DNA of 64,000 nucleotides from Porphyromonas circumdentaria (GTDB lineage Bacteria; Bacteroidota; Bacteroidia; Bacteroidales; Porphyromonadaceae): assembly GCF_900167105.1 (NCBI RefSeq), contig NZ_FUXE01000012.1, positions 1 to 64,000 on the forward strand, in the 5' to 3' direction. Numbering within the stretch: the first letter of the stretch is position 1; each line of letters starts with the position of its first letter. Shown here in pieces: positions 8,980-19,630 of this stretch. The position numbers and the translations under genes are program-made. The notes beneath the pieces were generated by a model. It was not told where the DNA came from and made no database searches. It saw only the letters and a list, made by a program, of their open reading frames with translations.

Positions 8980-9595
8980 AGCTATGAAAAAGCAGGTTAT
9001 TACTTTATCAACAATTCACCCCAAACACCTCTGTTTCTATGTAAGTATATAAGGAATATTCTTTATATCTCTTTCGTAGTAGTAGTAGGGACTGTTGATA
9101 TGTTGATAGTGTAGAAAGGATATAAAGAGTATAGATAGAGGGGTAAGTTCTCTCTACATAAAAAGTGTAGTAATCTACTACTTATCGTCCGTTTATCAAT
9201 ATCTTATTGACAGTTTAATTCTCTGATAAATAAGGATTTAATGAGGTTATAAACAGATAAACCTTGTGGATAGCCTCGGTTTTATTGAATACTCCCTTTC
9301 GTTAGCTTTACTATCTGTGTCTATAAGTAGTAGATTATTGGGAGAATAACTTAGGCTAACTTTTCTTGCATTGTACATAACTGGGCTGCTTGCGAAAAAG
9401 AAAAGGAATATCAAGAATAAGTTAGCTTTTCTTTTCAACTTGTTTACAACAGAGTTATCGTCCGTTTATCAACACTTATCTACAGATTCAAATACCGCAC
9501 TCCATTGTAGAGAGGTATAGGTGTAACGATACAAAGCAAAGAGGGCGCGAAAAGCCCTATTTTCTTTAGTATAAAGGGAGATAAGGATATTTAAC

Positions 9596-9603
9596 TATCT
9601 TTG
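9596..9603 (+). promoter_or_regulatory. -7 box upstream of the RlmL-like gene
   Basis: TAtcTTTG matches the -7 consensus, 19 bp before the ATG at 9623, predicting a very short leader. Confidence 0.5.
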
Positions 9604-9622
9604 TGGTATAGATGCTTAGAGT

Positions 9623-11131
9623 ATGGAAGTGGAAAAAAATATCTTGTCAGAGGCTACTGTTATAGCGGAAAAATCTACCGACGAACGCTTCTCTTTGGTT
9701 GCAAAGACTTTGGCGGGCTTGGAAGAGGTGTTGGCTCAAGAATTACGTCAATTAGGTGCGCGGGAAGTAGTAGTGGGTCGACGTATGGTGAGCTTTGAAG
9801 GCAATAAGGAACTTCTATATAGAGCTAATTTTTACCTTCGTACAGCACTCCGTATCTTAAAGCCCATTTACGAGTTTCAGTGTACGAATATAGAGCAACT
9901 CTATGAGGAATTGTCTCATTTCAACTGGATGCGTTACCTCCGTGTAGACCAAACTTTTTTGGTAGACCCTGTGGTATATTCCGATTTCTTTACCAATAGT
10001 CGTTATGTAAGTTACCGTGTAAAAGATGCGATTGCCGACTTCTTTAAGCAATACCATCCCGAGGGATTGCGTCCTTCGGTATCTACTACGGCTCCTCAGG
10101 TACGTTTCAACATACACATCTCTGGGCGTAATGTTACGCTTTCTATAGATAGTTCGGGCGAGAGCCTCCATAAAAGAGGTTATAAGGTACGTCAAACACC
10201 TGCCCCCATCAATGAAGTACTCGCTGCTGGTATACTGCTTAAAGCAGGTTGGAAAGGGGAGTGTGATCTCATTGATCCGATGTGTGGGTCGGGTACCTTT
10301 TTGATAGAGGCAGCTATGATAGCACGCAATATAGCACCTGCTACATGGAGAAAAAGTTTTGCTTTTGAGGAGTGGAAAGATTTTGACCCTATTCTCTGGC
10401 GTTCTATACGGGAAGATATTTCACAAGAGACCCCTTTTCAACACCACATATATGGTAGCGATATAGCTTCGGATGCCATTGCTGTTGCGCAAAGCAATAT
10501 CAAACATACGGGTTTAGGTGCCGATATTACTCTCGAAAGGATTGGTATGGAAGAGCGAGAGGGTCCAAAAAATCTCTCTTTAGTTGTTATCAATCCGCCC
10601 TATGGGGAGCGTCTCAATCGTTTCGATATGGAGCGTCTTTATGGCATGATCGGTACCCAATTAAAGCATAAGTACACAGGTTCTAAGGTCTGGGTCATAG
10701 CCCCTCGTAAATCTTTTTATAGTGCTATTGCTCTGCGTCACTCTACCAAAGAGATACTTTTCAATGGAGATATTGAGTGCGAATTAAGAAGCTACGACCT
10801 CTTTGCAGGTAAGCGAGAAGATTTTAAGAGAGAGGGTTCGAGAGAGAAGGAACCCTATTCGGCAAAAAAAGAGTTGCGGGGAGCTCGAGAAAAGAGTAGT
10901 TTTTCCGACTCAGAGAGACCGAAAGGAAACTTTGAAAAGAGCGATAAAAAGCGATCTTACTACCCAAAAGAGGCAGAAAAGGCTACCGAAGAAAAAGCCC
11001 CAACTCCGCGCCGTCGGGCGCGTATAGGCGAGAGAAAAGCATCGGAGGCTATGCCTCGCACTCGATTTGCACAGGATGAACGACGCCGTAAGGGTAGAGC
11101 TATCCAAGTATTTGATGAAAGTGATAATTAA
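9623..11131 (+). CDS. rlmL: THUMP-domain RlmL-type 23S rRNA guanine-N2 methyltransferase
   Basis: 502 aa. Residues about 25-180 form an N-terminal ferredoxin-like plus THUMP RNA-binding region; about 185-395 is a class I SAM methyltransferase with the SAM-binding DPMCGSGTF (218-226) and catalytic NPPY (324-327). This matches the N-terminal half of E. coli RlmKL and the stand-alone enzymes of Firmicutes and Bacteroidota that make m2G in 23S rRNA. The last about 100 residues are a low-complexity Lys/Arg/Glu tail, probably disordered and RNA-binding. First gene right of the candidate origin. Symbol is by homology; the exact target base is inferred. Confidence 0.85.
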   Translation: MEVEKNILSEATVIAEKSTDERFSLVAKTLAGLEEVLAQELRQLGAREVVVGRRMVSFEGNKELLYRANFYLRTALRILKPIYEFQCTNIEQLYEELSHFNWMRYLRVDQTFLVDPVVYSDFFTNSRYVSYRVKDAIADFFKQYHPEGLRPSVSTTAPQVRFNIHISGRNVTLSIDSSGESLHKRGYKVRQTPAPINEVLAAGILLKAGWKGECDLIDPMCGSGTFLIEAAMIARNIAPATWRKSFAFEEWKDFDPILWRSIREDISQETPFQHHIYGSDIASDAIAVAQSNIKHTGLGADITLERIGMEEREGPKNLSLVVINPPYGERLNRFDMERLYGMIGTQLKHKYTGSKVWVIAPRKSFYSAIALRHSTKEILFNGDIECELRSYDLFAGKREDFKREGSREKEPYSAKKELRGAREKSSFSDSERPKGNFEKSDKKRSYYPKEAEKATEEKAPTPRRRARIGERKASEAMPRTRFAQDERRRKGRAIQVFDESDN

Positions 11132-11163
11132 ACAGTACAATATATTTCAATCTGATTGATCCT

Positions 11164-13383
11164 ATGAAGAAAATTTTCCTACAAGCCTTGCTTGCGATAC
11201 CTTTCCTTTTTGGTGCCGTACAACTCCAACCCGAAGCAATGGCGCAAAGGAGCCCTGGACTCTATACCTTAGAGGATGTTACTATGGGTGGACGTACCTT
11301 TTTGGATAGATTTTACCCTCAATATAAAAATCGTCTGCAGTGGATAGGCGATAGAGCTATCTACGTAGAGGGTGAAAGTATCCTTTTAATAGAGGGCAAA
11401 AAGGGAACTAAAGAGCTCCTTACGTTAAAGGAAATACGTAGGATTATACCCCATGAAGAGGTTTTTGAGAAGAGTACTTTTTTCCCTATGTTTCGTCCTA
11501 TTAAGGGATATGATAACTGGATAGGGCTCTCCTCACCTACGGGATACTATATTGTAGATGTAAAAAGCAAAAGTTTGGTGCGCAGCTTCAACTTCTTGCC
11601 TGCCGAGGGAGTTGAGCCTTATACTCTACTGGAGTTAAGTCCCGATGCAACCCATGCACTGCTTCGCTCCTCCAAAGGAGAGTTACTCATTACTTCAGCT
11701 CTCAATTCCAGTACTACTCATCGTCCTTCCTTTGAGCTTGTTGCCTGCAATGAGAGCGATACAATTCTTTATGGAGAGGCAGTGCACCAACGAGAGTTTG
11801 GTATAGAAAAGGGTGTTTTTTGGAGCCCTGACGGTAGTAAACTCGCTTTCTACCGCATGGATCAATCTATGGTAGCTCCCTACCCTATCGTTACAATTAT
11901 GGAGAAGAAAGCACAGATTGCTCCACTTCGTTATCCCATGGCGGGCGATCCCAGCCATCATGTTACTCTCGGAATATATGACCTTGCTACCCGTAAGATT
12001 ACTTATATGAAGACAGGAGGCGACCCCGAGCACTACCTTACCAATATAGCTTGGGCACCCGACGCCAAATCTATCTTTATGGCAGAAATAAACCGAGCAC
12101 AAACACGCTCCGATGTAAATCAATACGATGTTGCGACTGGTAACCGCATCAAAAATATCTTTACCGAGGAGGATAGCAAGTATATCGAGCCTTCTCATCC
12201 GATGGTTTTCCTCCCTGGTAGCGATAAAGAGTTCATTTGGCTCTCTCGTGCCGATGGATTTAATCATATCTATTGCGGTAATATAACAAACGGAAAGCTC
12301 CGCCAGGTAACTTCGGGAGCTTGGGAAGTGCTCGCTTTCAAAGGTTTTGACAAAGAGGGGAAGACTCTTTTCTTTGAAGCAACAAAGGCAAGTCCACTGG
12401 AGACACGCCTTTACAGCGTACGATTAGATGGCTCTAAACTTACAGACTTGACCCCTGATAAGGGTGTACATCACACGCAGTTCAATGCGTCGTTTACTTC
12501 GTTTATCGATACCTATTCTTCTACTACCGTACCTCGTAACATTGTACTACGTAGTACTTCGGGCAAGGTTGTACACAGCATTCTTACAGCTCCCGACCCT
12601 ACAAAGGAGTATCGTATGCCCAAGATAGAGTTGGGCTCCATAACCAGTAAGGATGGTTCTACCGAGCTTTACTATCGACTTATCAAACCTTTAGACTTCG
12701 ATGCCAACAAGAAATACCCCGTTATCGTATATGTCTATGGAGGTCCTCACGCGCAGCTCGTGACCAACTCTTGGATGGGAGGTGCCAGAGGATGGGATAT
12801 TTACATGGCACAGAAAGGCTACATCGTCTTTACTTTAGATAATCGTGGCTCTGCAAACCGTGGGAGAGACTTTGAACAGGTTATACACCGTCAGGTCGGT
12901 ACCGTCGAGATGGAAGATCAGATGCAAGGGGTCGATTTTCTCTTGAGCCATAATTGGGTCGATCGTGATCGCATAGGTGTTTACGGATGGAGCTTCGGCG
13001 GATTTATGACAACGAACCTTATGCTTACCCATCCTGATGTATTCAAAGTAGGCGTAGCAGGAGGCCCTGTAATGGATTGGAGCCGCTATGAAATCATGTA
13101 CGGCGAACGCTATAACGACACTCCCAACGAAAATCCCGAGGGATATAAGGCGAATAACTTGACTTTACGTGCTAAAGACCTCAAAGGCCGATTGCTCCTT
13201 ATTCACGGAGCGGTAGACCCTGTAGTCGTTTGGCAGCATGCCCAAGCCTTTGTTGAGCAGGCTATCAAGGCACGTACCTACCCCGATTGTATGTATTATC
13301 CTACGCACGAACACAACGTAACAGGGCCAGATAGAGTACATCTCAATACGACGATTGCTCGTTATTTCGAAGATTTTCTGTAA
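11164..13383 (+). CDS. ptpA: S9 serine peptidase, prolyl tripeptidyl peptidase-like
   Basis: 739 aa secreted or periplasmic peptidase. A signal peptide (about 1-27, ending MAQR) is followed by a DPP-IV N-terminal beta-propeller and a C-terminal alpha/beta hydrolase. The catalytic triad is Ser610 (GWSFGGF), Asp685 (HGAVDPVV) and His717 (HEHNV); this spacing and the surrounding [17 protein letters not shown] stretch resemble P. gingivalis PtpA more than its DPP IV. PtpA removes Xaa-Xaa-Pro tripeptides, feeding an asaccharolytic peptide-based metabolism. A dipeptidyl peptidase IV activity cannot be excluded by sequence alone. It lies 32 bp after the methyltransferase. Confidence 0.82.
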   Translation: MKKIFLQALLAIPFLFGAVQLQPEAMAQRSPGLYTLEDVTMGGRTFLDRFYPQYKNRLQWIGDRAIYVEGESILLIEGKKGTKELLTLKEIRRIIPHEEVFEKSTFFPMFRPIKGYDNWIGLSSPTGYYIVDVKSKSLVRSFNFLPAEGVEPYTLLELSPDATHALLRSSKGELLITSALNSSTTHRPSFELVACNESDTILYGEAVHQREFGIEKGVFWSPDGSKLAFYRMDQSMVAPYPIVTIMEKKAQIAPLRYPMAGDPSHHVTLGIYDLATRKITYMKTGGDPEHYLTNIAWAPDAKSIFMAEINRAQTRSDVNQYDVATGNRIKNIFTEEDSKYIEPSHPMVFLPGSDKEFIWLSRADGFNHIYCGNITNGKLRQVTSGAWEVLAFKGFDKEGKTLFFEATKASPLETRLYSVRLDGSKLTDLTPDKGVHHTQFNASFTSFIDTYSSTTVPRNIVLRSTSGKVVHSILTAPDPTKEYRMPKIELGSITSKDGSTELYYRLIKPLDFDANKKYPVIVYVYGGPHAQLVTNSWMGGARGWDIYMAQKGYIVFTLDNRGSANRGRDFEQVIHRQVGTVEMEDQMQGVDFLLSHNWVDRDRIGVYGWSFGGFMTTNLMLTHPDVFKVGVAGGPVMDWSRYEIMYGERYNDTPNENPEGYKANNLTLRAKDLKGRLLLIHGAVDPVVVWQHAQAFVEQAIKARTYPDCMYYPTHEHNVTGPDRVHLNTTIARYFEDFL

Positions 13384-13451
13384 AATGCCCTATTACACTT
13401 TCTATCGAGAACCCATTCCAAAACAATGAGGAATTAAAGTTTACCGAAATT

Positions 13452-14765
13452 ATGGAAGAAAAACGCACTTCAGGACGTCTTAACGTCTTACTATTAGGCT
13501 CTGGAGGAAGAGAGAGTGCAATGGCTTGGAAGGTAGCTTGCAGCCCACATCTCGAGCACTTATTCATAGCTCCAGGCAATGGAGGTACAGAGGAGTATGG
13601 AACCAATGTACCCGATTTGAATATAAAAGATTTCGATGCTGTAGCGCATTTCATAGCTCAGCATGGTATAGACCTCTTGTTGGTAGGTCCCGAAGATCCC
13701 TTGGTAGAGGGTATTGCCGACTATTTCGAGGAACGAAAGGAGTTATTTCCTTTCTTGCTTGTGGTAGGCCCCAATGCCGCAGGAGCACGCCTTGAGGGTA
13801 GTAAAGACTTTAGCAAAGCCTTCATGACTCGCTATAAAATCCCTACGGCACGCTATCAATCTTTTGGGGCAGACCAGAAGAGAGAGGCTCTTGCTTTCCT
13901 CGAAACACTACAACCCCCCTATGTGCTCAAGGCAGACGGTTTGGCAGCTGGTAAGGGTGTACTCATCGTACCCTCTTTGGAAGAGGCAGCTAACGCTTTT
14001 TCAGACTTGGCAGAGGGTACTTGGGGCAGTAAGGGGCAGCGTATCGTGATAGAGGAGTTTTTGCAAGGTATCGAGTGCTCTGTCTTTGTTGCTACCGACG
14101 GTAAGGATTACAAAATACTTCCCGTGGCCAAGGACTACAAGAGAGTAGGAGACGGAGATACAGGACCCAATACGGGAGGAATGGGTTCTGTGAGCCCAGT
14201 TCCCTTTGCCAACGAAGAGTTTATGCAGAAAGTGGCTCAGCGTATCATAGAGCCTACTCTCAAGGGATTGCAGAAGGAAGGTATCTTCTACAAGGGTTTC
14301 ATCTTCTTGGGGCTTATGAATGTAGAGGGCAATCCTTACGTCATAGAGTACAATTGTCGCATGGGAGACCCCGAAACAGAGGTAGTCATGCTCCGTATAG
14401 TGAGTGACTTTTTGCTCCTTCTTAAGGCTGTTGCCGAGGATTCTTTGGGGAATTATGTGCTCGAGGAAGACCCGAGAGCAGCTGCTTCTATTATGCTTGT
14501 TTCGAGAGGTTACCCAGGCAGTTACATAAAAGGGTACGAGATGACCCTTCCCGAGCCTACTTTCAATACGCAGTTGTTCCATGCAGGAACTACTTTTATG
14601 GATGGTAAGTTGGTTACTTCGGGCGGTAGAGTACTCGCTGTAAGTTCCTACGGAGAGCATCTCGAAGAGGCTCTCAATAGAAGTTACACCGTAGCACAAC
14701 AGGTACTTTTCGAGGGTAAAAACTACCGCCACGATATAGGCAAAGATCTTTTGAACGACAACTAA
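13452..14765 (+). CDS. purD: Phosphoribosylamine-glycine ligase (GARS)
   Basis: 437 aa, the usual length. It catalyses the ATP-dependent joining of glycine to phosphoribosylamine, step two of purine synthesis. The N-terminal GSGGRES motif, the ATP-grasp [11 protein letters not shown], the TGGMGSVSP segment and the metal-site [12 protein letters not shown] are all present. No other pur gene is near; a terminator follows. Confidence 0.95.
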   Translation: MEEKRTSGRLNVLLLGSGGRESAMAWKVACSPHLEHLFIAPGNGGTEEYGTNVPDLNIKDFDAVAHFIAQHGIDLLLVGPEDPLVEGIADYFEERKELFPFLLVVGPNAAGARLEGSKDFSKAFMTRYKIPTARYQSFGADQKREALAFLETLQPPYVLKADGLAAGKGVLIVPSLEEAANAFSDLAEGTWGSKGQRIVIEEFLQGIECSVFVATDGKDYKILPVAKDYKRVGDGDTGPNTGGMGSVSPVPFANEEFMQKVAQRIIEPTLKGLQKEGIFYKGFIFLGLMNVEGNPYVIEYNCRMGDPETEVVMLRIVSDFLLLLKAVAEDSLGNYVLEEDPRAAASIMLVSRGYPGSYIKGYEMTLPEPTFNTQLFHAGTTFMDGKLVTSGGRVLAVSSYGEHLEEALNRSYTVAQQVLFEGKNYRHDIGKDLLNDN

Positions 14766-14781
14766 TTGCTATAACCTTTAT

Positions 14782-14840
14782 CCCTATCCATCTCTAAGCC
14801 GAAAGATAGTTGCAGAAATGGATAGGGGTATTCTTTTTTT
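14782..14840 (+). terminator. Intrinsic terminator after purD
   Basis: The arms CCCTATCCAT (14782-14791) and ATGGATAGGG (14818-14827) form a 10-bp perfect stem, followed by a T-rich tract from 14831. It would separate purD from the next gene. Confidence 0.7.
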
Positions 14841-14867
14841 CCCCTTTCTTTTCTATCGTTTTATATC

Positions 14868-15857
14868 GTGAAAAGGCATTCGATATTCTCTAAGAAACGC
14901 CCCTACGACTACTCTCTTCTCTGGATTGTTTTGTTGTTTTTGGCTTTTTTGCTTTTTGTTCGCTCTGCTTACCCGCTGCCCGATGGAGAAGAAAGTTATT
15001 TCTTAGACCTTCATCGCTTTCTCCCGCCCTCTTTTGCGCCCATAGCGAGCTTTTTCCTCTTTATAATGGGAGTGATTGTTGTCCGTGTTACTTCCAATGT
15101 ATATGTACTCAACGATGAGAGTGAGCGAAGTAAGAGTACACTCCTTTCTCTCCTTTTACTCTTTCTTTTCCCCTGCTCTTTGGGCTCTAATCCTGCTTTT
15201 TCCGCTCTTCCTTTCTGGGGTATGGCACACCATACGCTCTATGCCTCTTATCGAGAGAAGAGTGCCCCTTTTGAGATAACCAACTGTGCCATTGCGCTCT
15301 CACTGGCAACGATTGTTTGGCCTCCTTCTATTCTTTTATTGCCTATCATGATCTTTAACATCATAGACTTACAGGCTTTCTCATGGCGCAATCTGTTGGC
15401 TTTTTTCTTTGGTTATATTGCTCCTCTTATCCTTTTGGCTCTTATTGCCGTAATGACAGGGTGGTCAGAGGATTTGCTACTGTCGCTCCAAGCCATGATG
15501 AGGCTCGAAATCATAGGATACAGTACTGTTTCTTGCGGTATCTCTCTGCTTATGGGTGGGGGAGTACTTGTATTGCTTTATCTTTGGGCTATAGGAGGGG
15601 CTATGATGCACCTTTCCAAAAAGAAAGTCAAAGTACTGCAACTCACCGCTACCCTCATGCGTACCCTATTTTTACTACTGGGGGGAGTGCTGTTCGTACA
15701 GCATCTGGAGGGATTTTTACTCCTGATGATTTTACCTACTGCTATGCTTCTCTCGGGAGTTATCCAACGAAAAAAGCCGTTCCAAATACTGTTAATTTTG
15801 CTCATGATTATACTGCTTGTGATTTGGGGCTCGGCTTACAACTTCTACTCCTTTTAA
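14868..15857 (+). CDS. Multi-pass membrane protein, unknown function
   Basis: 329 aa, nine or ten hydrophobic segments throughout, few charged residues. It starts with GTG; no upstream ATG fits. I do not recognise a family motif. A short periplasmic stretch after the first helix (residues 40-60) holds a Pro/Asp/Glu-rich loop. Similar uncharacterised membrane proteins sit near polA in other Bacteroidota. It is 25 bp upstream of polA and probably co-transcribed with it. Confidence 0.7.
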   Translation: MKRHSIFSKKRPYDYSLLWIVLLFLAFLLFVRSAYPLPDGEESYFLDLHRFLPPSFAPIASFFLFIMGVIVVRVTSNVYVLNDESERSKSTLLSLLLLFLFPCSLGSNPAFSALPFWGMAHHTLYASYREKSAPFEITNCAIALSLATIVWPPSILLLPIMIFNIIDLQAFSWRNLLAFFFGYIAPLILLALIAVMTGWSEDLLLSLQAMMRLEIIGYSTVSCGISLLMGGGVLVLLYLWAIGGAMMHLSKKKVKVLQLTATLMRTLFLLLGGVLFVQHLEGFLLLMILPTAMLLSGVIQRKKPFQILLILLMIILLVIWGSAYNFYSF

Positions 15858-15882
15858 TCGGTCTGTAAATAAACTATAACGT

Positions 15883-18699
15883 ATGTCTGCTCAACGTCTT
15901 TTTCTCCTCGATGCTTACGCACTTATATTCCGCTCTTACTATGCTTTTATCCGCTCGCCCCGTATCAACTCAAAAGGCATCAATACGAGTGCTCTTTTTG
16001 GTTTTACGCTGAGTTTGCTCGATATTATAGAGAAAGAAAACCCCGATCACTTGGCGGTTGTTTTCGATCCCTCGGGAGGTTCGTTCCGACATGAGGAGTA
16101 TCCCGATTACAAAGCACAGAGAGACGAGACGCCAGAGGGTATTATTTGGGCGGTTCCAGAGATAAAGAAACTGCTCGAAGCAATGGCCATTCCAACCCTT
16201 GAGGTACCACGTTACGAGGCGGACGATGTAATCGGAGCTCTTGCACATCGAGCAGAAAAGGAGGGATACGATGTATACATGGTTACGCCCGACAAGGATT
16301 ATGCACAGTTGGTTACGGATCAATGCCGTATATACCGACCATCCACTCATGGATATGAACTGTGGGGACCGCGCGAAGTGTGTGAGAAATTTGAGCTAAA
16401 CAATGCTCATCAGGTAATAGACTACTTAGGATTGGTAGGCGATACTGCCGACAATATACCTGGTTGTAAGGGGATAGGACCCAAAACGGCCTCCGAATTG
16501 CTCCGTTCGTATGGATCGATTGAGGAGATATACAACAACTTGGAGGCACTGAAAGCAGGTACACGTAAGAAGTTGGAAGAGCACAAAGAGGAGACTCTAC
16601 TCTCTCGCTATTTGGCTACGATTTGTACCGACATTCCTTTTGATTTTGCTATTGATTCGCTCGTTCGGAAGCAAGCGCATGTAGAACGAGTGCAAAAGCT
16701 TTTTGAAGAGTATGAGTTTCGTTCATTGGCTAAGCGTATAGACGTCTTGGCGCATAACCAAGGCAACGGAGAGGCTACTCTTTTTGATATAACGTCACAG
16801 AAGAGAACTGCCACCGAAAAGGAACAAGAGGAGGTTAAGAGTGAAGATATAGACCTCTTTGACCTTGGAATGGGAGATGAGGGTACGAATAAAAAACGTC
16901 TGGCAGATATTCCCCACCGCTATACGATTGTAACTACCGACGAAGAGCGTACAGCTCTTTGGCAACGCCTTGCAAGCGTTCCGCACTTTGCTTTCGACAC
17001 AGAGACCGATGGCTTAGATGCACTGACTTGTTCCATAGTGGGAGCATCGTTTGCTCCTGCAGAGGGAGAGGCTTATTTCCTCCCACTTCCCGAGGATGCA
17101 GCTACCGTTACCGAGTGGCTTAGTCCCCTTATCAAGCTCATGAAGGAGGATACTATCCTCAAGATTGCACAGAATGCAAAATTTGACCTTAAGGTACTTA
17201 GTCGTTACGGCATAGGGGAGGTTGTTTCACTTTTCGATACTCTTTTGGCGCATTATCTGATTGCTCCCGAGCGTCCGCATAACTTGGATTCGCTTGCCGA
17301 ACAGTACCTTACCTATACTCCTATCCACTACGAGGAGCTCTCGTCACAGAAGAAATTTGATCTTCGTAAGGATGTTTCTCTGGAGTTGCTTGCAGATTAT
17401 GCTTCGGAAGATGCCGACGTAGCACTCCGCCTCTACCCTATTTTACGGGAAGAGCTCATAAAGGGGGGGATGTATAGGCTCTTTGAAGAGGTGGAAATGC
17501 CCCTTCTGCAAGTACTCCAACGTATGGAAGAGCGAGGCGTACGCTTAGATACTGGACGTCTTTCTGAGGTAGCTAAAGGCTTGGAAGAGGAGATGCAAAA
17601 GCTCGAAGAGACGATATACCGCGAGGCGGGGCAATCCTTCAACATAAGCAGTCCCAAGCAGGTGGGGGAGATTCTTTTTGAGAAGATGAAGATAAGTAGC
17701 CGCCCCCGCAAGACGAAAGGCGGAGGGTATGCTACGGGCGAAGAGATTCTTTTGCAGTATGCCACAGAGCACCCCGTGGTACAGCATATATTGGATTACC
17801 GAGGGGTAAAGAAACTTATGAACACCTATATCGAGGCTTTGCCCACACTCCTCTACTCCGATGGCAAACTACACACTTCATTCAATCAGACGGTGGCTGC
17901 AACGGGTCGTCTATCAAGTAGTAATCCGAACTTGCAAAACATACCGATTCGCTCGGCTGTGGGGCAGGAGATACGCTCCGCTTTGGTACCCGATAGCGAC
18001 GAATATCTCTTCTTAAGTGCCGATTATTCACAGATAGAACTTCGCCTTTTGGCACATCTAAGTGAAGATGAGCACCTTATCGACGCTTTCTGTCGAGGGG
18101 AAGATATTCACCGTACCACGGCTGCCCGCATCTATAAGATACCCCTCGAGGAGGTAACACCTATACAGCGTTCGTTTGCTAAGACCGCTAACTTCGGTAT
18201 TATCTATGGTATTTCTGCTTTCGGATTAAGCCAGAGACTGCATATTCCCCCGAAAGAGGCACAGAGTTTGATTGATAGCTATTTTGCCTCGTACCCCTCT
18301 ATAAAGGCTTTTATAGATCGTTGTATCGAGGAGGCACGTCGTAAGGGATATGCCGAGACGATAATGGGGCGTCGCCGTTACTTGCCCGATATCAATAGTC
18401 GCACCGCTACGGTACGCTCATTTGCAGAGCGCAATGCGGTTAATGCACCGATACAGGGGACAGCTGCCGACTTGATAAAAATAGCGATGGTACGTATCGA
18501 TCGAGCCCTCAGAGAGAAGCAAATGAAAAGTCGTATGATACTCCAAGTGCACGATGAATTGAACTTCGACGCGCATCGCTCCGAAATAGAAGCTCTTACC
18601 GATTTGGTGCGTTACGAAATGGCACATGCGATAGAGGGATTACGGGTGCCGTTGGAGGTAGAAATCGGCACGGGAGCTAATTGGTTGGAAGCTCACTGA
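15883..18699 (+). CDS. polA: DNA polymerase I
   Basis: 938 aa, close to E. coli PolA. Domains in order: 5' nuclease (about 1-290, with the Asp-rich MVTPDKDYAQL and the GDTADNIPG helix-hairpin-helix), 3'-5' exonuclease (about 340-520, FDTETDG retains the DxE pair) and family A polymerase (about 560-938: DYSQIELRLLAHL, the O-helix TANFGIIYGISAFG, and QVHDELNFD). The exonuclease catalytic residues appear intact, so proofreading is likely. It fills gaps in replication and repair. The CRISPR array begins 148 bp after its stop. Confidence 0.97.
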   Translation: MSAQRLFLLDAYALIFRSYYAFIRSPRINSKGINTSALFGFTLSLLDIIEKENPDHLAVVFDPSGGSFRHEEYPDYKAQRDETPEGIIWAVPEIKKLLEAMAIPTLEVPRYEADDVIGALAHRAEKEGYDVYMVTPDKDYAQLVTDQCRIYRPSTHGYELWGPREVCEKFELNNAHQVIDYLGLVGDTADNIPGCKGIGPKTASELLRSYGSIEEIYNNLEALKAGTRKKLEEHKEETLLSRYLATICTDIPFDFAIDSLVRKQAHVERVQKLFEEYEFRSLAKRIDVLAHNQGNGEATLFDITSQKRTATEKEQEEVKSEDIDLFDLGMGDEGTNKKRLADIPHRYTIVTTDEERTALWQRLASVPHFAFDTETDGLDALTCSIVGASFAPAEGEAYFLPLPEDAATVTEWLSPLIKLMKEDTILKIAQNAKFDLKVLSRYGIGEVVSLFDTLLAHYLIAPERPHNLDSLAEQYLTYTPIHYEELSSQKKFDLRKDVSLELLADYASEDADVALRLYPILREELIKGGMYRLFEEVEMPLLQVLQRMEERGVRLDTGRLSEVAKGLEEEMQKLEETIYREAGQSFNISSPKQVGEILFEKMKISSRPRKTKGGGYATGEEILLQYATEHPVVQHILDYRGVKKLMNTYIEALPTLLYSDGKLHTSFNQTVAATGRLSSSNPNLQNIPIRSAVGQEIRSALVPDSDEYLFLSADYSQIELRLLAHLSEDEHLIDAFCRGEDIHRTTAARIYKIPLEEVTPIQRSFAKTANFGIIYGISAFGLSQRLHIPPKEAQSLIDSYFASYPSIKAFIDRCIEEARRKGYAETIMGRRRYLPDINSRTATVRSFAERNAVNAPIQGTAADLIKIAMVRIDRALREKQMKSRMILQVHDELNFDAHRSEIEALTDLVRYEMAHAIEGLRVPLEVEIGTGANWLEAH

Positions 18700-18847
18700 T
18701 AGCACCTTTTTCTTTTTATATTCTATCAAAAAAATAAAAGCCAAACCTAGGAGAGTTAAAGTGTTTTAGCTCTTCTAAATCGGCTCTGGTCAAGACTCAC
18801 AAGGACGGTTGTATAGGCTAACTGCTCCTCTCAAATGTTTCTTTCCA

Positions 18848-19149
18848 GTTTCAATTCACGCAACCCGAGCGGGTTGCGACATAGACCTAACAGACGAGCT
18901 AATACGAAAGTACAGGTTTCAATTCACGCAACCCGAGCGGGTTGCGACTGTAACGGGAAGAAAGTCTTTGAGCGAAAGCACTGGTTTCAATTCACGCAAC
19001 CCGAGCGGGTTGCGACATCTTGTTGTTGCGGATTACACTTGTACGAGTGAGTTTCAATTCACGCAACCCGAGCGGGTTGCGACTCAGAGCGATTAGCGCA
19101 TATTCAAGAGACCGAAGTTTCAATTCACGCAACCCGAGCGGGTTGCGAC
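18848..19149 (-). CRISPR. CRISPR array, five identical 33-bp repeats, four spacers
   Basis: Repeats at 18848-18880, 18916-18948, 18984-19016, 19051-19083 and 19117-19149 are identical. Spacers are 35, 35, 34 and 33 bp. Read on the minus strand, in the sense of the cas genes, the repeat starts GTCGCAACCCG, carries an inverted repeat (CAACCCG/CGGGTTG) and ends ATTGAAAC, as in type I-C and I-B systems. The leader should lie on the high-coordinate side, next to cas2, so the spacer at 19084-19116 is probably the newest. No spacer visibly matches anything else in this window. Confidence 0.97.
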
Positions 19150-19333
19150 AGTACACCCACAAATGTACACAATTTAGCCGAGTTAGAGAGGTTAAAATGC
19201 GAATCATTAAATATGTCAAAGAACGTATGCTTGTTTTTCTTGTCATATCAACTATAATGTGTTGATTTATAATGACTGCGACACCGCGGCTTTTTTCTGT
19301 GTACTTTGGGTTCGCAGAAGTTATATGAGGGAT
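19150..19333 (-). promoter_or_regulatory. Probable CRISPR leader
   Basis: This 184-bp AT-rich gap lies between the leader-proximal repeat and the cas2 stop codon. By position it should carry the promoter of the crRNA precursor reading on the minus strand. I do not see a strong TAnnTTTG box, so the promoter is not pinned down. Confidence 0.5.
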
Positions 19334-19624
19334 TTAAATGATTAATTCCCCCTCAATTTCAAATGATGTTGGTTTGCCATAACTTTCTATGTGGGCTTGA
19401 TAGTTTTTTCCCAGACGGTAAATCCTTAAGCTATCTACACTATCGTCCATAGTAGAGAGAAGTTGATGCTTGAGTAACACAAACTGTGCAGGATCTACGA
19501 GGCACTCAAATACGGAGTTCTGTACTCGTTGTCCGTAGTTTTGGCAGATTCGGGCTACTTGCCGAAGTCTTTTCTCTCCGAAAGAACTGGAGGTTGCCAC
19601 ATCGTATGTGATAAGGATATACAT
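19334..19624 (-). CDS. cas2: CRISPR-associated endonuclease Cas2
   Basis: 96 aa. The N-terminal MYILITYDVAT strand with the conserved Asp is typical of Cas2. With Cas1 it forms the integrase that adds new spacers. The ferredoxin-like fold is suggested by pattern and length. It is the last gene of the cas operon, 6 bp after cas1 and next to the leader. Confidence 0.95.
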   Translation of the reverse strand: MYILITYDVATSSSFGEKRLRQVARICQNYGQRVQNSVFECLVDPAQFVLLKHQLLSTMDDSVDSLRIYRLGKNYQAHIESYGKPTSFEIEGELII

Positions 19625-19630
19625 AGGTCG

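Larger units (their letters stand above)
8703..9622. other. Candidate replication origin (oriC-like intergenic region)
   Basis: A 920-bp AT-rich gap between divergent gene runs. DnaA-box-like 9-mers are TTATCAACA at 9005-9013 and 9466-9474, TTATCTACA at 9476-9484, TTATCAATA at 9193-9201, and on the other strand TGTTGATAT at 9093-9101, TGTTGATAG at 9101-9109 and TGTGGATAG at 9265-9273. An 18-bp direct repeat (TTATCGTCC plus GTTTATCAA) occurs at 9182-9199 and 9455-9472. An AT-rich stretch at 9220-9260 could unwind. Genes to the left run on minus and most to the right on plus, as expected beside an origin. dnaA is not adjacent. This is inference; cumulative skew was not computed. Confidence 0.45.

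Noticed and set aside
9247-9438. Minus-strand 63-codon frame with a signal-like start inside the candidate origin
   Set aside because: The hydrophobic start is suggestive, but it lies among the DnaA-box-like sequences, has no promoter and no continuation. Not supported.
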